DNA of 48,012 nt, taken from contig JAJYBV010000017.1 of NCBI GenBank assembly GCA_021778805.1, forward strand, positions 1-48,012, written 5' to 3'. Positions within the stretch are counted from its first letter, which is position 1. Every line of letters starts with the position of its first letter. A program made the translations under genes and the position numbers. Origin of the DNA: Chloroflexota bacterium. GTDB lineage: Bacteria > Chloroflexota > Ktedonobacteria > Ktedonobacterales > JACDGC01. Under the pieces are notes generated by a model. The model had not been told where the DNA came from. It made no database searches and saw nothing but the letters and a program-made list of their open reading frames with translations. Below, piece by piece: positions 26,102-34,797 of the stretch.

Positions 26102-26288
26102 GTCTATCCTCCTCAGATGAAACCGGAAATTTTGATAATTGCGAACACGGAATACGAAACATCTGACTGCCAGAATTTTCCAAAATCGAGCTTAAATATC
26201 GATCTAAGCCAGGAATTTCCTGAAATACAAGTCATTTTTCGGTAAAACGCGATCCACCGTAAAATCCGGTTCATGACACAATCACATA

Positions 26289-26317
26289 TTTAAAACGATA
26301 AAAATATATTTTGTCAA
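26289..26317 (-). promoter_or_regulatory. Promoter candidate for the CHAP gene
   Basis: On the minus strand TTGACA (26312-26317) and TTTAAA (26289-26294) are 17 bp apart. The implied leader of about 180 bases contains GGAAATTCC-type palindromes (near 26211-26223), but no riboswitch that I recognise. Confidence 0.42.
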
Positions 26318-26426
26318 GGAATTTTAAAAAATTGTAAAAAATAAGTACTTTTTGGCTAAATTTTTCGTGATTATTTCGCTTTTTACAGAGGATCCAACTA
26401 TACTTTGCTCAAACAAGGATATAGAT

Positions 26427-26536
26427 GTATATACACTTATATATATTTGTATATACATCTTTATAAAATTAAATACCAATTTATTTAGGATTTATTGTCG
26501 CAATATCTTGGTTTTGATAGATATATATGTATATAC
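26427..26536 (+). promoter_or_regulatory. Three GTATATAC palindromes upstream of a small gene
   Basis: Identical eight-base palindromes GTATATAC lie at 26427-26434, 26449-26456 and 26529-26536. The second and third are both followed by ATCTTTATA. The first two are 22 bp apart, about two helical turns. They precede the 58-residue gene at 26590 in very AT-rich DNA, so they could be operator sites. AT-rich background makes chance copies possible. Confidence 0.4.
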
Positions 26537-26589
26537 ATCTTTATACATGAAACATACATTATTTAAAATTTACTGTGGGGGAATTTCGC

Positions 26590-26766
26590 ATGTCTCAAAA
26601 ACACGCTCTCGAAGAATACTTGTATGGCAGTTTAAACAACATCAATACCTTGCCTATGGTTCAAACTGATACGCAATTAAATTTTCAACATAAAAAATTG
26701 CTCAAATTGAGGGATGCTGCCCATAAGATTTTTGTGCGAATTTTCTTCACTACAAAACGAAGTTAA
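26590..26766 (+). CDS. 58-residue protein of unknown function
   Basis: The frame starts at ATG 26590 with GGGGGA eight bases upstream. The protein is hydrophilic and helical-looking, begins MSQKHALEEYLYGSLNNI and ends in a basic tail (TTKRS), with no cysteine and no membrane segment. I do not recognise it. It converges on the TIR-membrane gene and their ends overlap by four bases. Three GTATATAC palindromes lie upstream. It may be a real small gene, but coding evidence is only the ribosome site and placement. Confidence 0.45.
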   Translation: MSQKHALEEYLYGSLNNINTLPMVQTDTQLNFQHKKLLKLRDAAHKIFVRIFFTTKRS

Positions 26767-27488
26767 TTGCCGCTATGAACTTGAAAAATATATACCGCTA
26801 TTAAGATCAAAATAATGAGCAGGGCAATAGCAATACCGGATATGCTGAAAATCCAATATTTAGGATCAAACTTACTGGCGAATTGATAACTTAAATTTGG
26901 ATTAAGCGGCTTCTGCTTTTTCGAATTTATTTTTTGTTTTGATTGCAAAATATTAGGAAATGCCGAAAAATTCTTTACTGCAACCTTCATAACCTGTACT
27001 TTACGGGTTTTAGGCTTAGCGCGCTTTTTAGAGGCTTGCTGGTTATCGAGTTGATTTGGCGCCTCCGGGGAATTAGCCTCAATCTGTTTTAATAGGGTAT
27101 ATTTTTCAAATGCGTCTACAACCAACTCAGTTTGGGTTTCACTGCGCGCATCAATATAAAGTGTAGTGTCAAATCCGCTTGGCGCAGATAACCCCCATTT
27201 ATACCCTTGAACCCAATACAGCAAAACAGGTATTTCCATCTCGCGCGCTGTTTTAATTTCTTGAACCGCGCTTCGTGATAGCTTAGTTAACGGCGAAGCA
27301 GCATAAATGACAAATGTACACTGCTTCAATTCATTTGTTAGCGCGCTATCCCATTCAGATGTTCCAAATACAAATTGCATAGGAACTTCTCTTATGGAAT
27401 ATCCATATTCAATCAGCTCATTTTTCAACTGATTCACTTTGATCTGATTTTTGGGTGGTGAAACAATAAAAATATCGAAATCTGCCAC
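26763..27488 (-). CDS. TIR-like domain protein with C-terminal membrane anchor
   Basis: The 241-residue protein starts with a TIR-like fold (about 1-135): FDIFIVSPPKNQIKVNQLKNELIEYGY, FGTSEWDSALTNELKQCTFVIYAASP, then LSRSAVQEIKTAREMEIPVLLYW. Glu77 sits where the catalytic glutamate of NAD-cleaving TIR domains lies. A basic, low-complexity linker (about 150-205) leads to one membrane segment near 211-236 (FSISGIAIALLIILILIAVYIF) and a short tail, so the TIR domain should face the cytoplasm. Bacterial TIR domains often act in phage defence or signalling. No defence partner is nearby. The start is GTG 27488 with AAGGAA upstream. Assignment rests on fold pattern, not close identity. Confidence 0.68.
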   Translation of the reverse strand: MADFDIFIVSPPKNQIKVNQLKNELIEYGYSIREVPMQFVFGTSEWDSALTNELKQCTFVIYAASPLTKLSRSAVQEIKTAREMEIPVLLYWVQGYKWGLSAPSGFDTTLYIDARSETQTELVVDAFEKYTLLKQIEANSPEAPNQLDNQQASKKRAKPKTRKVQVMKVAVKNFSAFPNILQSKQKINSKKQKPLNPNLSYQFASKFDPKYWIFSISGIAIALLIILILIAVYIFQVHSGN

Positions 27489-27549
27489 TGAATGTTCCTT
27501 TTTAAACTATAACTATACCTACAACAGCGCGGCATTGATAATCAGGCAG

Positions 27550-27697
27550 CAAGGGCGCCAGTAAGCGTCGCCCCTACCGGATTGCATGGCCTCAAGTGTA
27601 CCGTACAGGGTTTCATTTGTATATAAAATAGGTATTTGGGGATACCCCAAACCCCGCGTAAGGGGCAGGCGCCGCCCCTTACGAATCCCAGGCTGTA
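27550..27697 (-). repeat. Paired intergenic repeats of two body types, minus orientation
   Basis: At 27633-27695 lies a copy of the main hairpin repeat (GGGGATACCCC, then CCCCGCGTAAGGGGC and GCCGCCCCTTACGAATCCC). Directly before it, 27552-27612 is the reverse complement of the alternative body seen at 4205-4275 (CGCCCCTACCGGATTGCAT, then CAAGTGTACCGTACAGGG). Open frames over this region are artefacts of the repeats. Confidence 0.8.
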
Positions 27698-27829
27698 GCA
27701 GCTGTGCTGTCATTAGAATAGCCATTCCTGGCTTTACCCCCTGAGGAGTTACAAAAATATCTTGCAAACCGCAATATTGGCCATACGAAACAATTAATGT
27801 ATTTAAACTCTATTTTTATTCCTGAATGG

Positions 27830-27858
27830 TTGCTAATATATTACTATTCTGTTATAAT
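27830..27858 (+). promoter_or_regulatory. Promoter for the small membrane protein at 28023
   Basis: TTGCTA (27830-27835) and TATAAT (27853-27858) are 17 bp apart. The transcript would start near 27865, leaving a leader of about 158 bases with no structure I recognise. Confidence 0.55.
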
Positions 27859-28022
27859 TTAGCTGTCTTTATCAAGGCTTCGTTTTTGCTATAAAGCGCT
27901 ATATATCAGTGTGCTGCAATACGTGCTCTTAAACCGGTTTTTACTAATCGGCGCGCCACTGCAAACGGCGTATTTATTATATTTAAAAGCGAAAATTTTT
28001 TATTTTTAAGGGAGATCCCAAA

Positions 28023-28244
28023 ATGAGAACTATTTACCGCCTGTCATCCCGCAGTTTTGTAGGTTCACTGATTTTTGGTGTACTTGCTGTTTTACTTGGT
28101 ATTTTAACTGTAATAGATGCCATAATTGGACATGTAACCGATCAAACAACTATGCTGGAATATTTAATAGGTGGCGCAGCCTTGTTATTTCTCGGTGGAG
28201 CAGCCTTATATAACGGAATAAAGATGAAAGCCAAGAAAAAATAA
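28023..28244 (+). CDS. Small two-segment membrane protein
   Basis: The 73-residue protein has two hydrophobic segments (about 13-36 and 46-64), a polar loop (HVTDQTTM) and a strongly basic end (KMKAKKK), which suggests both ends are cytoplasmic. A clear ribosome site (AAGGGAGA) precedes ATG 28023, and a good promoter lies at 27830-27858. I do not recognise a family. It stands alone, facing the convergent cyanophycinase-like gene. Confidence 0.75.
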   Translation: MRTIYRLSSRSFVGSLIFGVLAVLLGILTVIDAIIGHVTDQTTMLEYLIGGAALLFLGGAALYNGIKMKAKKK

Positions 28245-28301
28245 TACATTCACTCTTATCATTTGGTTAAAACCGCGCGGGGATAATTGAAAATTATTCA
28301 C

Positions 28302-28994
28302 TTATCCCTCAACCTGAAAAGTTTGATTCGCAGCAAAAACTTGTAGTTCCGAATGGCGGACAATTGTGGCAGATCCGGCGCCGAGAACGTTCCAATTGCG
28401 TTTAGTACCGTCATCAATAACCCCAGTTCTTTCATCTATGCCCCAAATTGCGCAATCTTGTTTTACATGCTGAATTTTGCTAATCCAAGATTTTGCGAAT
28501 GTGTTAAAATGCGGCGCAATAATCGTGTTAGGAATAAAATTCAGTCCATCGTAGATTTGCCATGTTTCAGGATCGACATACCATTGGCACATGACCATAG
28601 CTCCGGCGCTGCTGCCGGCTATAACTGCGCCATTTTCATAAGCGCGGCGTGCAGCCAATAAAGCAGCGCTGTTTTGCAGAGTTGTCCCCAGAAAATGTGT
28701 AAATCCTCCCAAAAGATATATTAATGTTGCCGATTCTAACACTTGCGCAATCGCAGCATCATTCGCTGATTCTTTATCGTAGATTAACGCCACAGAACAG
28801 TTTTTGGCGCCGAGTGTTTGAAACCAGCGCCGCCCCTGATTTCCGGCGCGAATGTGGTTTCGATCCGGCGCGGCTGCCGTTGGCACAATTACAACAGGCG
28901 CATCCTGTCCCCCTGCCAGCCGTATTGCTTCGGCGTCTGCCTTGGCCATTGCGCCGCCAAATTCTGCTCCGCCTTCCGCCAATAAATAACCCAT
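28302..28994 (-). CDS. Cyanophycinase-like peptidase (family S51)
   Basis: The 230-residue protein has the S51 serine peptidase pattern: LIYLLGGFTHFL, the nucleophile in IAGSSAGAMVMC, a His in IIAPHFNTF, and GIDERTGVI, which holds the expected Glu. Family members hydrolyse cyanophycin or isoaspartyl dipeptides. No cyanophycin synthetase is in the window, so the substrate is open, and a general alpha-aspartyl or isoaspartyl dipeptidase is possible. I start at ATG 28994 (MGYLLAEGGAEFGG), because the GTG six codons upstream overlaps the AAAGGA ribosome site itself. There is no signal peptide, so it is cytoplasmic. Confidence 0.85.
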   Translation of the reverse strand: MGYLLAEGGAEFGGAMAKADAEAIRLAGGQDAPVVIVPTAAAPDRNHIRAGNQGRRWFQTLGAKNCSVALIYDKESANDAAIAQVLESATLIYLLGGFTHFLGTTLQNSAALLAARRAYENGAVIAGSSAGAMVMCQWYVDPETWQIYDGLNFIPNTIIAPHFNTFAKSWISKIQHVKQDCAIWGIDERTGVIDDGTKRNWNVLGAGSATIVRHSELQVFAANQTFQVEG

Positions 28995-29052
28995 AACAAT
29001 AGTTCCTTTCACAATAATAGTATCGTTTTATCGGCGCTTATAACTTCGTCGC

Positions 29053-29082
29053 TTGACATACTAAACTAAAATCAGATATACT
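29053..29082 (+). promoter_or_regulatory. Promoter of tRNA-Glu
   Basis: TTGACA (29053-29058) and TATACT (29077-29082) are 18 bp apart, with transcription expected to start just before the tRNA at 29095. Confidence 0.7.
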
Positions 29083-29094
29083 CAGTAGTGGTGC

Positions 29095-29167
29095 GGCGCA
29101 TTCGTCTAGCGGTTAGGACACTGCCCTCTCAAGGCAGGGATCACGGGTTCGAATCCCGTATGCGCTA
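29095..29167 (+). tRNA. tRNA-Glu (anticodon CTC)
   Basis: A 73-base tRNA folds as a cloverleaf. The acceptor arms are GGCGCAT and ATGCGCT, with a G-U pair at the end, and the D arm is GTCTAGCGGTTAGGAC. The anticodon stem CTGCC/GGCAG encloses loop CTCTCAA with anticodon CTC, and the T arm is ACGGG-TTCGAAT-CCCGT. The discriminator is A and CCA is not encoded. A run of six T starts at 29170, and a near-consensus promoter precedes the gene. Confidence 0.96.
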
Positions 29168-29181
29168 CCTTTTTTAGCTTA

Positions 29182-30396
29182 TCATTGCGTTTCTGCTTCT
29201 GATTCTGCTTGCAAAGATATAACAATATCTTCAATATGCAGCGGAGTAAATTCCACATCTTTATTTGGCGCGGGATTCTTTAATATAACTTCATACACTT
29301 CCAACAGATTATCCATTATTTCAGACCAAGATCGTGTTTCGGCAAAAGCGCGCGCATTTTGACTCATACGGCGCAGTTCTTCAGGATTTTGAAGCAGAAT
29401 ATGCGCAGCTGCGGCAACATCTTCGGCGTTTTGCGGCTCCGTTAACAATCCCGTTTCACCGTTACGAACAATATCACATACTCCCTCAGCGTTTGCCCCA
29501 ATGACCGGCAATCCGCTTGCCATCGCTTCTTGCACCACTTGCCCAAATGTTTCTGATGTAGAAGGAAATATAAAAATATCACAGCTGGCGTAATACACCG
29601 CAAGATCTTCCCCACGCTGATATCCCGTAAAAGTAACCGGCAAACCTGCCAAAGATTCTTCAAGCTCTTGCCGCGCAGGGCCGTCTCCTACAACTGCTAG
29701 CCGGCACATAGGATGTTGGGCAGATATACTGCGAAACGCTTGAGCTAAAGTAGTTATATTTTTTTCATGCGACAGCCTGCCCGCATACAGCAGAATCGGC
29801 GTAGTTTCATCTGCGGCGCCAAGCGTTTTACGTATTTCGGCAGATCTTTTTGCTGGATGAAATAAAACGCTATCCACACCGCGCGGCCAAATAGTAATGC
29901 GTTCAAAGCCTTGTTTTTCCAATACCTTAGCGGTAGATTGAGACGGACACAAGGTAACATCGCATTGGTTATGCAGGAATTTGCGGTATTTCCAAGCTGT
30001 TTGCGCCAACGACCCCAGTCCGTAATGCGACATATAGTTGGCAATGTTGGTATGATAGCCGGCGACCAGCGGGATAGACTGTTTTTGCGCCCAATATATT
30101 CCTGCCATACCTAACAGCATAGGATCTGCAAGGTGAACAATATCCGGCTGAAAATCTTGTATATAAGATTTAAAGCCGCGGGTTGGCAATAAAAATTTTA
30201 GTTCGGGATAAAATGGTATGGCAATACCGCTAATATGTACAACTTTTGCTCCAGCATATTCATCAACAGACCCTTCCGGGCCGAGCACAATAGCTTGGTG
30301 GCCTCTTTTTTGCAGATGTTCCAGCAGCATAGCAATAGTGCGAGTAACACCATCTAATTTTGGTAAAAAATTTTCGGTGACAATGGCAATTTTCAT
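29182..30396 (-). CDS. Family-4 glycosyltransferase (mannosyl- or related)
   Basis: The 404-residue cytoplasmic, probably membrane-associated enzyme has the GT-B layout. The N-half has TENFLPKLDGVTRTIAMLLEHL, QPDIVHLADPML and AGYHTNIANYMSHYG. The C-half has LLYAGRLSHEKNITTLAQAF, VVGDGPARQELE and the GT4 signature SETFGQVVQEAMASGLPVI with its EX7E pair. The N-terminal pattern resembles mannosyltransferases of phosphatidylinositol mannoside or glycolipid synthesis and SqdX-like enzymes. The exact sugar and acceptor are not decidable. Its start at 30396 has no clear ribosome site. It ends 15 bases from the convergent tRNA. Confidence 0.88.
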   Translation of the reverse strand: MKIAIVTENFLPKLDGVTRTIAMLLEHLQKRGHQAIVLGPEGSVDEYAGAKVVHISGIAIPFYPELKFLLPTRGFKSYIQDFQPDIVHLADPMLLGMAGIYWAQKQSIPLVAGYHTNIANYMSHYGLGSLAQTAWKYRKFLHNQCDVTLCPSQSTAKVLEKQGFERITIWPRGVDSVLFHPAKRSAEIRKTLGAADETTPILLYAGRLSHEKNITTLAQAFRSISAQHPMCRLAVVGDGPARQELEESLAGLPVTFTGYQRGEDLAVYYASCDIFIFPSTSETFGQVVQEAMASGLPVIGANAEGVCDIVRNGETGLLTEPQNAEDVAAAAHILLQNPEELRRMSQNARAFAETRSWSEIMDNLLEVYEVILKNPAPNKDVEFTPLHIEDIVISLQAESEAETQ

Positions 30397-30753
30397 GTTT
30401 GACGTGTTTTCTCAGCGGCGCTGTCTATTAAATCAATATATTCAAGATATATTTGTGCGACTTTAATTATGTGACAGTTGCGGTGGCTTTTCGCAGCATG
30501 TTCCAAGTACACCGTTGGGCAGAAGTTACGCTTGATTGGCCAATATTCTTTGCAGTACCGAAAAGCCCTCTTCTTTATTATACGACTCTTCAGGAAAATA
30601 TAATATGTTTTCTTCCACATCATTTTCATGCGGCGCTTCATATATGAACTACTATAGCAAATATGATATGATCCACTGTACAAAGTCAAATAAAGAGCTG
30701 TTTTGCCAAAACAGACGAAAATAATTTAACTGATATAAGATTGATACATTGTT
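30397..30753. other. Intergenic region without a recognised feature
   Basis: This divergent 357 bp gap must hold the promoters of the GT4 gene and moaE, but I see no convincing -35/-10 pair. TATAAG near 30736 could serve moaE. Short frames here lack ribosome sites. Confidence 0.5.
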
Positions 30754-31188
30754 ATGACTGCAATACCAAAAGAGCCATATATTTTGCTAACCCATGATCC
30801 TTTGGATCGCGCAGCGTTAATTGCATATGTAACCGTTCCTGAATATGGCGCAATTACCGTCTTTGAAGGCATTGTTCGCAATAACTCACAAAAACAAGCA
30901 ACACTCTATTTGGAATATGAAGCATATGAAGTTATGGCGCTGGAATCACTGCGGCGCATTGCCGAAGATGCGCAGATGCGCTGGCCGGGTATAGGAATTG
31001 CCGCCGCGCACAGACTTGGCAGAGTTGAAATCAGTGAGGCCAGTGTCATTATTGCCGTGGGTTCGGCTCACCGTGATGAAGGATTTACAGCCTGCCGCTA
31101 TATTATCGATACTTTAAAAAGCAGTGTTCCGATTTGGAAAAAAGAATTTACCCCTGATGGCTCTTATTGGGTTGAGGAACAAGCTTAA
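30754..31188 (+). CDS. moaE: Molybdopterin synthase catalytic subunit
   Basis: MoaE, with the small sulfur carrier MoaD, converts cPMP to molybdopterin. The 144-residue protein has ITVFEGIVRNNS, LEYEAYEVMA, AAHRLGRVEI, AVGSAHRDEGF and the hallmark LKSSVPIWKKEFTPDGSYW with the active-site lysines. Length is normal. No other molybdenum cofactor gene is nearby, so MoaD and the rest must be encoded elsewhere if the pathway is active. ATG 30754 lacks an evident ribosome site. A degenerate repeat follows at 31240. Confidence 0.95.
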   Translation: MTAIPKEPYILLTHDPLDRAALIAYVTVPEYGAITVFEGIVRNNSQKQATLYLEYEAYEVMALESLRRIAEDAQMRWPGIGIAAAHRLGRVEISEASVIIAVGSAHRDEGFTACRYIIDTLKSSVPIWKKEFTPDGSYWVEEQA

Positions 31189-31239
31189 TAATCGCCGAAC
31201 ATGGTAAACTTATTATCAAATCAAGTGTGTCGACAGTTC

Positions 31240-31350
31240 ACGCGGCCAAATACACGCTGATTCGCCAAGGGCGGTAGCTCCATACGCGGGGTTTGCGGTG
31301 TCCCCAAAAAACTTTTTTTTAATGAACTACCGCACGGAACCCATGAATAG
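31240..31350 (+). repeat. Diverged copy of the hairpin repeat plus a second head
   Basis: CGCCAAGGGCGGTAGCTCC, then CGCGGGGTTTGCGGTGTCCCC and an A/T run, follow the family order in plus orientation with a decayed first palindrome. A new head, ACCGCACGGAACCCATG, follows at 31329-31345. The rest of the 380 bp gap up to 31568 shows no further feature. Confidence 0.75.
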
Positions 31351-31568
31351 TTATATAAACTTTAAAGATGAAATATAAATCTGGCTATTTAGTTACAACA
31401 TTTGATTGATGACAACAGATTTGATATGATGGTAGTAATATCAGCGCACTGACGCAATTATATGTTCAAGTTTAGCATATAACCGGCAGAAGCAATTCAA
31501 TATAGCGCCATGGCCGGGCAAATATACCGGCAAAAAAATTTCAGAGTCTTTTTAATGGGGATTGAAAC

Positions 31569-32009
31569 ATGTTACTTACAATTATTACATGGCTTTTCAG
31601 CGAAAATATGGATTCTACCACAAATGCGCAGCTATACTTTAACGCGGCCCCTTATTATATTGGCGCCGGTTTAATATTGCTGGCAGGATTCTATTATATG
31701 GTTGAGGGCCGCAAAAAAATCCCTTATATTAAAAACCATACAGTTTGGAAGTATGTGCTCGACCACATGCTATCGCAAGTTGCAATTTGGGCAGTTTCGG
31801 GAATTTTTATTGTCGTACTTAAAGTATATCTATACTACACACTGTTTTCATGGAATCTTTGGCTCATATTATGGGCAGGCTGGTTTGTTGGAATAATTAT
31901 TTACTGGGTTTGGCATTTTACGCGCAAGCACGGCGATTTCATGACAATCTATAACCGAACGCTGGAACTTCATAAATTTATGCCCGAAGCCAATAAAAAA
32001 ATCCGGTAA
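31569..32009 (+). CDS. Membrane protein of unknown function
   Basis: The 146-residue protein has three likely membrane segments (about 27-46, 70-92 and 96-117), rich in Trp and Tyr, and a polar C-terminus ending in LHKFMPEANKKIR. GGGGAT precedes ATG 31569 by eight bases. It lies 46 bp upstream of priA in the same direction and may share its transcript, but no functional link is apparent. I do not recognise a family. Confidence 0.7.
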   Translation: MLLTIITWLFSENMDSTTNAQLYFNAAPYYIGAGLILLAGFYYMVEGRKKIPYIKNHTVWKYVLDHMLSQVAIWAVSGIFIVVLKVYLYYTLFSWNLWLILWAGWFVGIIIYWVWHFTRKHGDFMTIYNRTLELHKFMPEANKKIR

Positions 32010-32055
32010 AACTCCGCTTTTCCTGCGCTGACCGTGAAAGGAAACAAACCCTGCT

Positions 32056-34797
32056 ATGGCAGATTTTCCGTCCCCAAATTCTGCGTTGTGGGCAGATGTT
32101 TTGGTTTTACGCAGCGCGCCATGGGCAACCACCGATTCACCTTTTTACCTCTATAGTGTTCCCGAAGACCTGCGGCGTATAGTTGCCGCCGGTCAGTTAG
32201 CGCTTGTGCCGTTTGGTTCAGAATTGGTTATGGGAATTATTTGGAGCCTCGATTCGGCCGCAAATAATTTCAGCTCTGAGTGGGAAACTCAAAATATTAA
32301 AGATATCATGGACACCGATCCGGTTTTAGATGAAACACGGCGGAAATTAGCGGAATGGTTATCAGAAACATACCTTACACCACTAGAACAATGCGTGCGT
32401 GTTATAATTCCGGGAATCGCGCCGCGAACTAAAATTGTGCTGCGCGCGCAGAATCTCCCTGAATCCAATGACACTTTTTCGGCAACCGAAAAAGCGCTGC
32501 TGGGATATTTACGCAGCGGCGCGCCGATAGATGAAAAAACAGCGCGGGAGGCTTTGGGGGCGCAAAAAGGCGCAAAGTTTATCCATGCGTTAGAGCAAAG
32601 CGGCGCCATTATGCGCGAAGCCTATAAAACGAAGGAACGTTCTTCATCCGAGATACAGTTGCGCTTGGCAGTAACCACAGAAACGGCTGAAACTTGGCGG
32701 GGCGCCGCAATGCAAGAACTGGCTCCGCCGGATACACGCCCGATAATGCGCGAAGAAAAACAGCCGAAGCGCCGCGCTATCCGTAAAGGAAAGGGTGGGT
32801 TTCTGCGCGAAATTGCAAGTAACGCCGCGCCATATGCCCATGCTCCCATTATAAATCCACTGCTGCCTGTGCGCCGCGCCGCGCAACTTCGCGCCGCCAT
32901 AGCCATTATCGATATGCTGCTGGTTAACCCCGCCGGTGAACATGGTTTGCGTGAAACAATGCGCATAGCGCGCGCGCCGCAATCTGCGCTGAATCTGCTG
33001 CTTCAGGATCAGATCATTATCCAAGAAAATCCCGCAGAGCAAATTACCATAGAGAAGAAGGCCGCGCCGCATATATTGAACGAAGAGCAGACAAACGCGC
33101 TGCGCATGATGATCGACGCTATGGACGCCGGTTTAGAGCAGACACTTTTATCCGAGGAAGAGCGGCAAACACCTGAATTACAGCGCGCGTTGCGGCCGAT
33201 TTTGCTTTTTGGCGTAACCGGCAGCGGAAAAACAGAAGTCTATCTTCAAGCGCTTGCCGCAGCCATAGAATCGGGAAGGCGCGGGCTGGCGCTGGTGCCG
33301 GAAATTGCCCTTACCCCACAAACGCTGAAGCGATTTGAATCGCGGTTCCCGGGCAAGGTGGCCGCATTGCACAGCGCGCTAACCCCGCAAGAGCGCTTAA
33401 AAACCTGGCGAAAAATCCGCCGCGGCGAAGCCGATGTTGTCATCGGGTCACGTTCCGCGCTGTTTGCGCCACTGGCAAATATTGGCTTGATTATCCTGGA
33501 TGAGGAACATGACGCTTCTTATAAACAAGATTCACGGCAGCCGATGTATCATACACGCGACGCCGCTATATTTTTGGGCCGCATGCTTGGCGCCGCAGTA
33601 GTGTTGGGCAGCGCTACCCCGGCAGTAGAAACCTTTTACCGCGCGCAAACCGGCGAATATGCGCTTGCAGAATTGCGGCAGCGCCCCGCGGCTGCGGCGC
33701 AATTTTCTGTACCGGCAGCGCAAGATACTGCTGAAGATACAGCGCTGCAAGTTGATAACGGCCTTTCTCCGGTGGCTATTGTAGATTTACGCGATGAATT
33801 GCAGGCAGGGCACACCAGCATTTTAAGCCGGATGCTGCTGCAAAGTCTGCGCGAAACCATGGAGAAAAAAGAGCAGGCAATATTATTTCTCAATCGCCGC
33901 GGAGCCGCCAGTTGTGTTTTGTGCCGATCCTGCGGCTATGTAGCGCGTTGCGGCCACTGTGACGCGCCGTTAACCTTTCATCTGCGCGAAAGCGCTTTGC
34001 TTTGCCATTACTGCGGCTGGCGGGAACCACAGCCAAATCACTGCCTGCGCTGCGGATCTGACCAAATTCGCTATTTTGGGGTTGGCGCAGAGCGGGTTGA
34101 AGCAACGGTGCGAGAATTGTTCCCGAAAGCGCGAGTGTTGCGCTGGGACGCCGATACAGCGCGCGGATTAAAGGAACACCAAAGATTTTCACAGGCGCTG
34201 CTGGGTCAAGAAGCAGATATTATCATAGGAACACAAATGATCGCAAAAGGATTAGATGCGCCATTAGTTACCTTGGTTGGCATTATTGCCGCAGATATTG
34301 CTTTATATTTACCGGATTACCGCGCCAATGAAAGAATTTTTCAAACCTTAACCCAAGTTGCCGGCCGCGCCGGCCGCGGTGACAAACCCGGTAACGTTAT
34401 TTTGCAAACATTTAATCCGCAGCACTTTTGCATCGAAACTGCTTCCCGCCATGATTACCGCGGATTTTATGCAACTGAAATCAGCGCCCGCGCCGCATAT
34501 GGCTATCCCCCGCTGCGCCGCTTTATAAAAATGACCTTTGCTCATAAAGATCGCCGCACAACTCAGCTTGAAGCGCTGGCTATGGGCGATTATCTCGGCA
34601 GGGTTATCGCGAACATTGCCGCTCCGGACACCGATATTGTAGGGCCGGCGCCGGCGTTTATGGAAAAAGCCCGCGACTATTTCCACTGGCAATTGATCAT
34701 CCGCAGCCCCGATCCGGCAATGGTTTTGCGCGCTATCGGCCCACATACCTTAAAACACGGATGGTCAATCGATGTCGATCCGATGTCTTCGTTGTAA
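32056..34797 (+). CDS. priA: Primosomal replication restart helicase PriA
   Basis: PriA reloads the replication machinery at stalled forks. The 913-residue protein is longer than most (about 730-810). The N-terminal DNA-binding part includes ALVPFGSELVMGIIW, and residues about 215-275 form a basic insertion (KQPKRRAIRKGKGG) that I do not see in typical PriA. The helicase core has Walker A GVTGSGKTE near 386, LVPEIALTPQ, DEEHDASYKQ near 481 and GSATPAVETF. The zinc region has CVLCRSCG, CGHCDAPL, CHYCG and CLRCGS (about 620-680), a full set of eight cysteines. GTQMIAKGLDAP and QVAGRAGRGDKPG complete it. The ribosome site (AAAGGAAA) is rather far from ATG 32056. Confidence 0.96.
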   Translation: MADFPSPNSALWADVLVLRSAPWATTDSPFYLYSVPEDLRRIVAAGQLALVPFGSELVMGIIWSLDSAANNFSSEWETQNIKDIMDTDPVLDETRRKLAEWLSETYLTPLEQCVRVIIPGIAPRTKIVLRAQNLPESNDTFSATEKALLGYLRSGAPIDEKTAREALGAQKGAKFIHALEQSGAIMREAYKTKERSSSEIQLRLAVTTETAETWRGAAMQELAPPDTRPIMREEKQPKRRAIRKGKGGFLREIASNAAPYAHAPIINPLLPVRRAAQLRAAIAIIDMLLVNPAGEHGLRETMRIARAPQSALNLLLQDQIIIQENPAEQITIEKKAAPHILNEEQTNALRMMIDAMDAGLEQTLLSEEERQTPELQRALRPILLFGVTGSGKTEVYLQALAAAIESGRRGLALVPEIALTPQTLKRFESRFPGKVAALHSALTPQERLKTWRKIRRGEADVVIGSRSALFAPLANIGLIILDEEHDASYKQDSRQPMYHTRDAAIFLGRMLGAAVVLGSATPAVETFYRAQTGEYALAELRQRPAAAAQFSVPAAQDTAEDTALQVDNGLSPVAIVDLRDELQAGHTSILSRMLLQSLRETMEKKEQAILFLNRRGAASCVLCRSCGYVARCGHCDAPLTFHLRESALLCHYCGWREPQPNHCLRCGSDQIRYFGVGAERVEATVRELFPKARVLRWDADTARGLKEHQRFSQALLGQEADIIIGTQMIAKGLDAPLVTLVGIIAADIALYLPDYRANERIFQTLTQVAGRAGRGDKPGNVILQTFNPQHFCIETASRHDYRGFYATEISARAAYGYPPLRRFIKMTFAHKDRRTTQLEALAMGDYLGRVIANIAAPDTDIVGPAPAFMEKARDYFHWQLIIRSPDPAMVLRAIGPHTLKHGWSIDVDPMSSL

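Noticed and set aside
26102-26290. Cyclic di-AMP (ydaO) riboswitch before the CHAP gene
   Set aside because: The expected conserved core is not present by eye. Only general palindromes are seen.
27519-27767. 82-residue minus-strand open frame
   Set aside because: It runs straight through two intergenic repeats and has no ribosome site. Its sequence is a by-product of the repeats.
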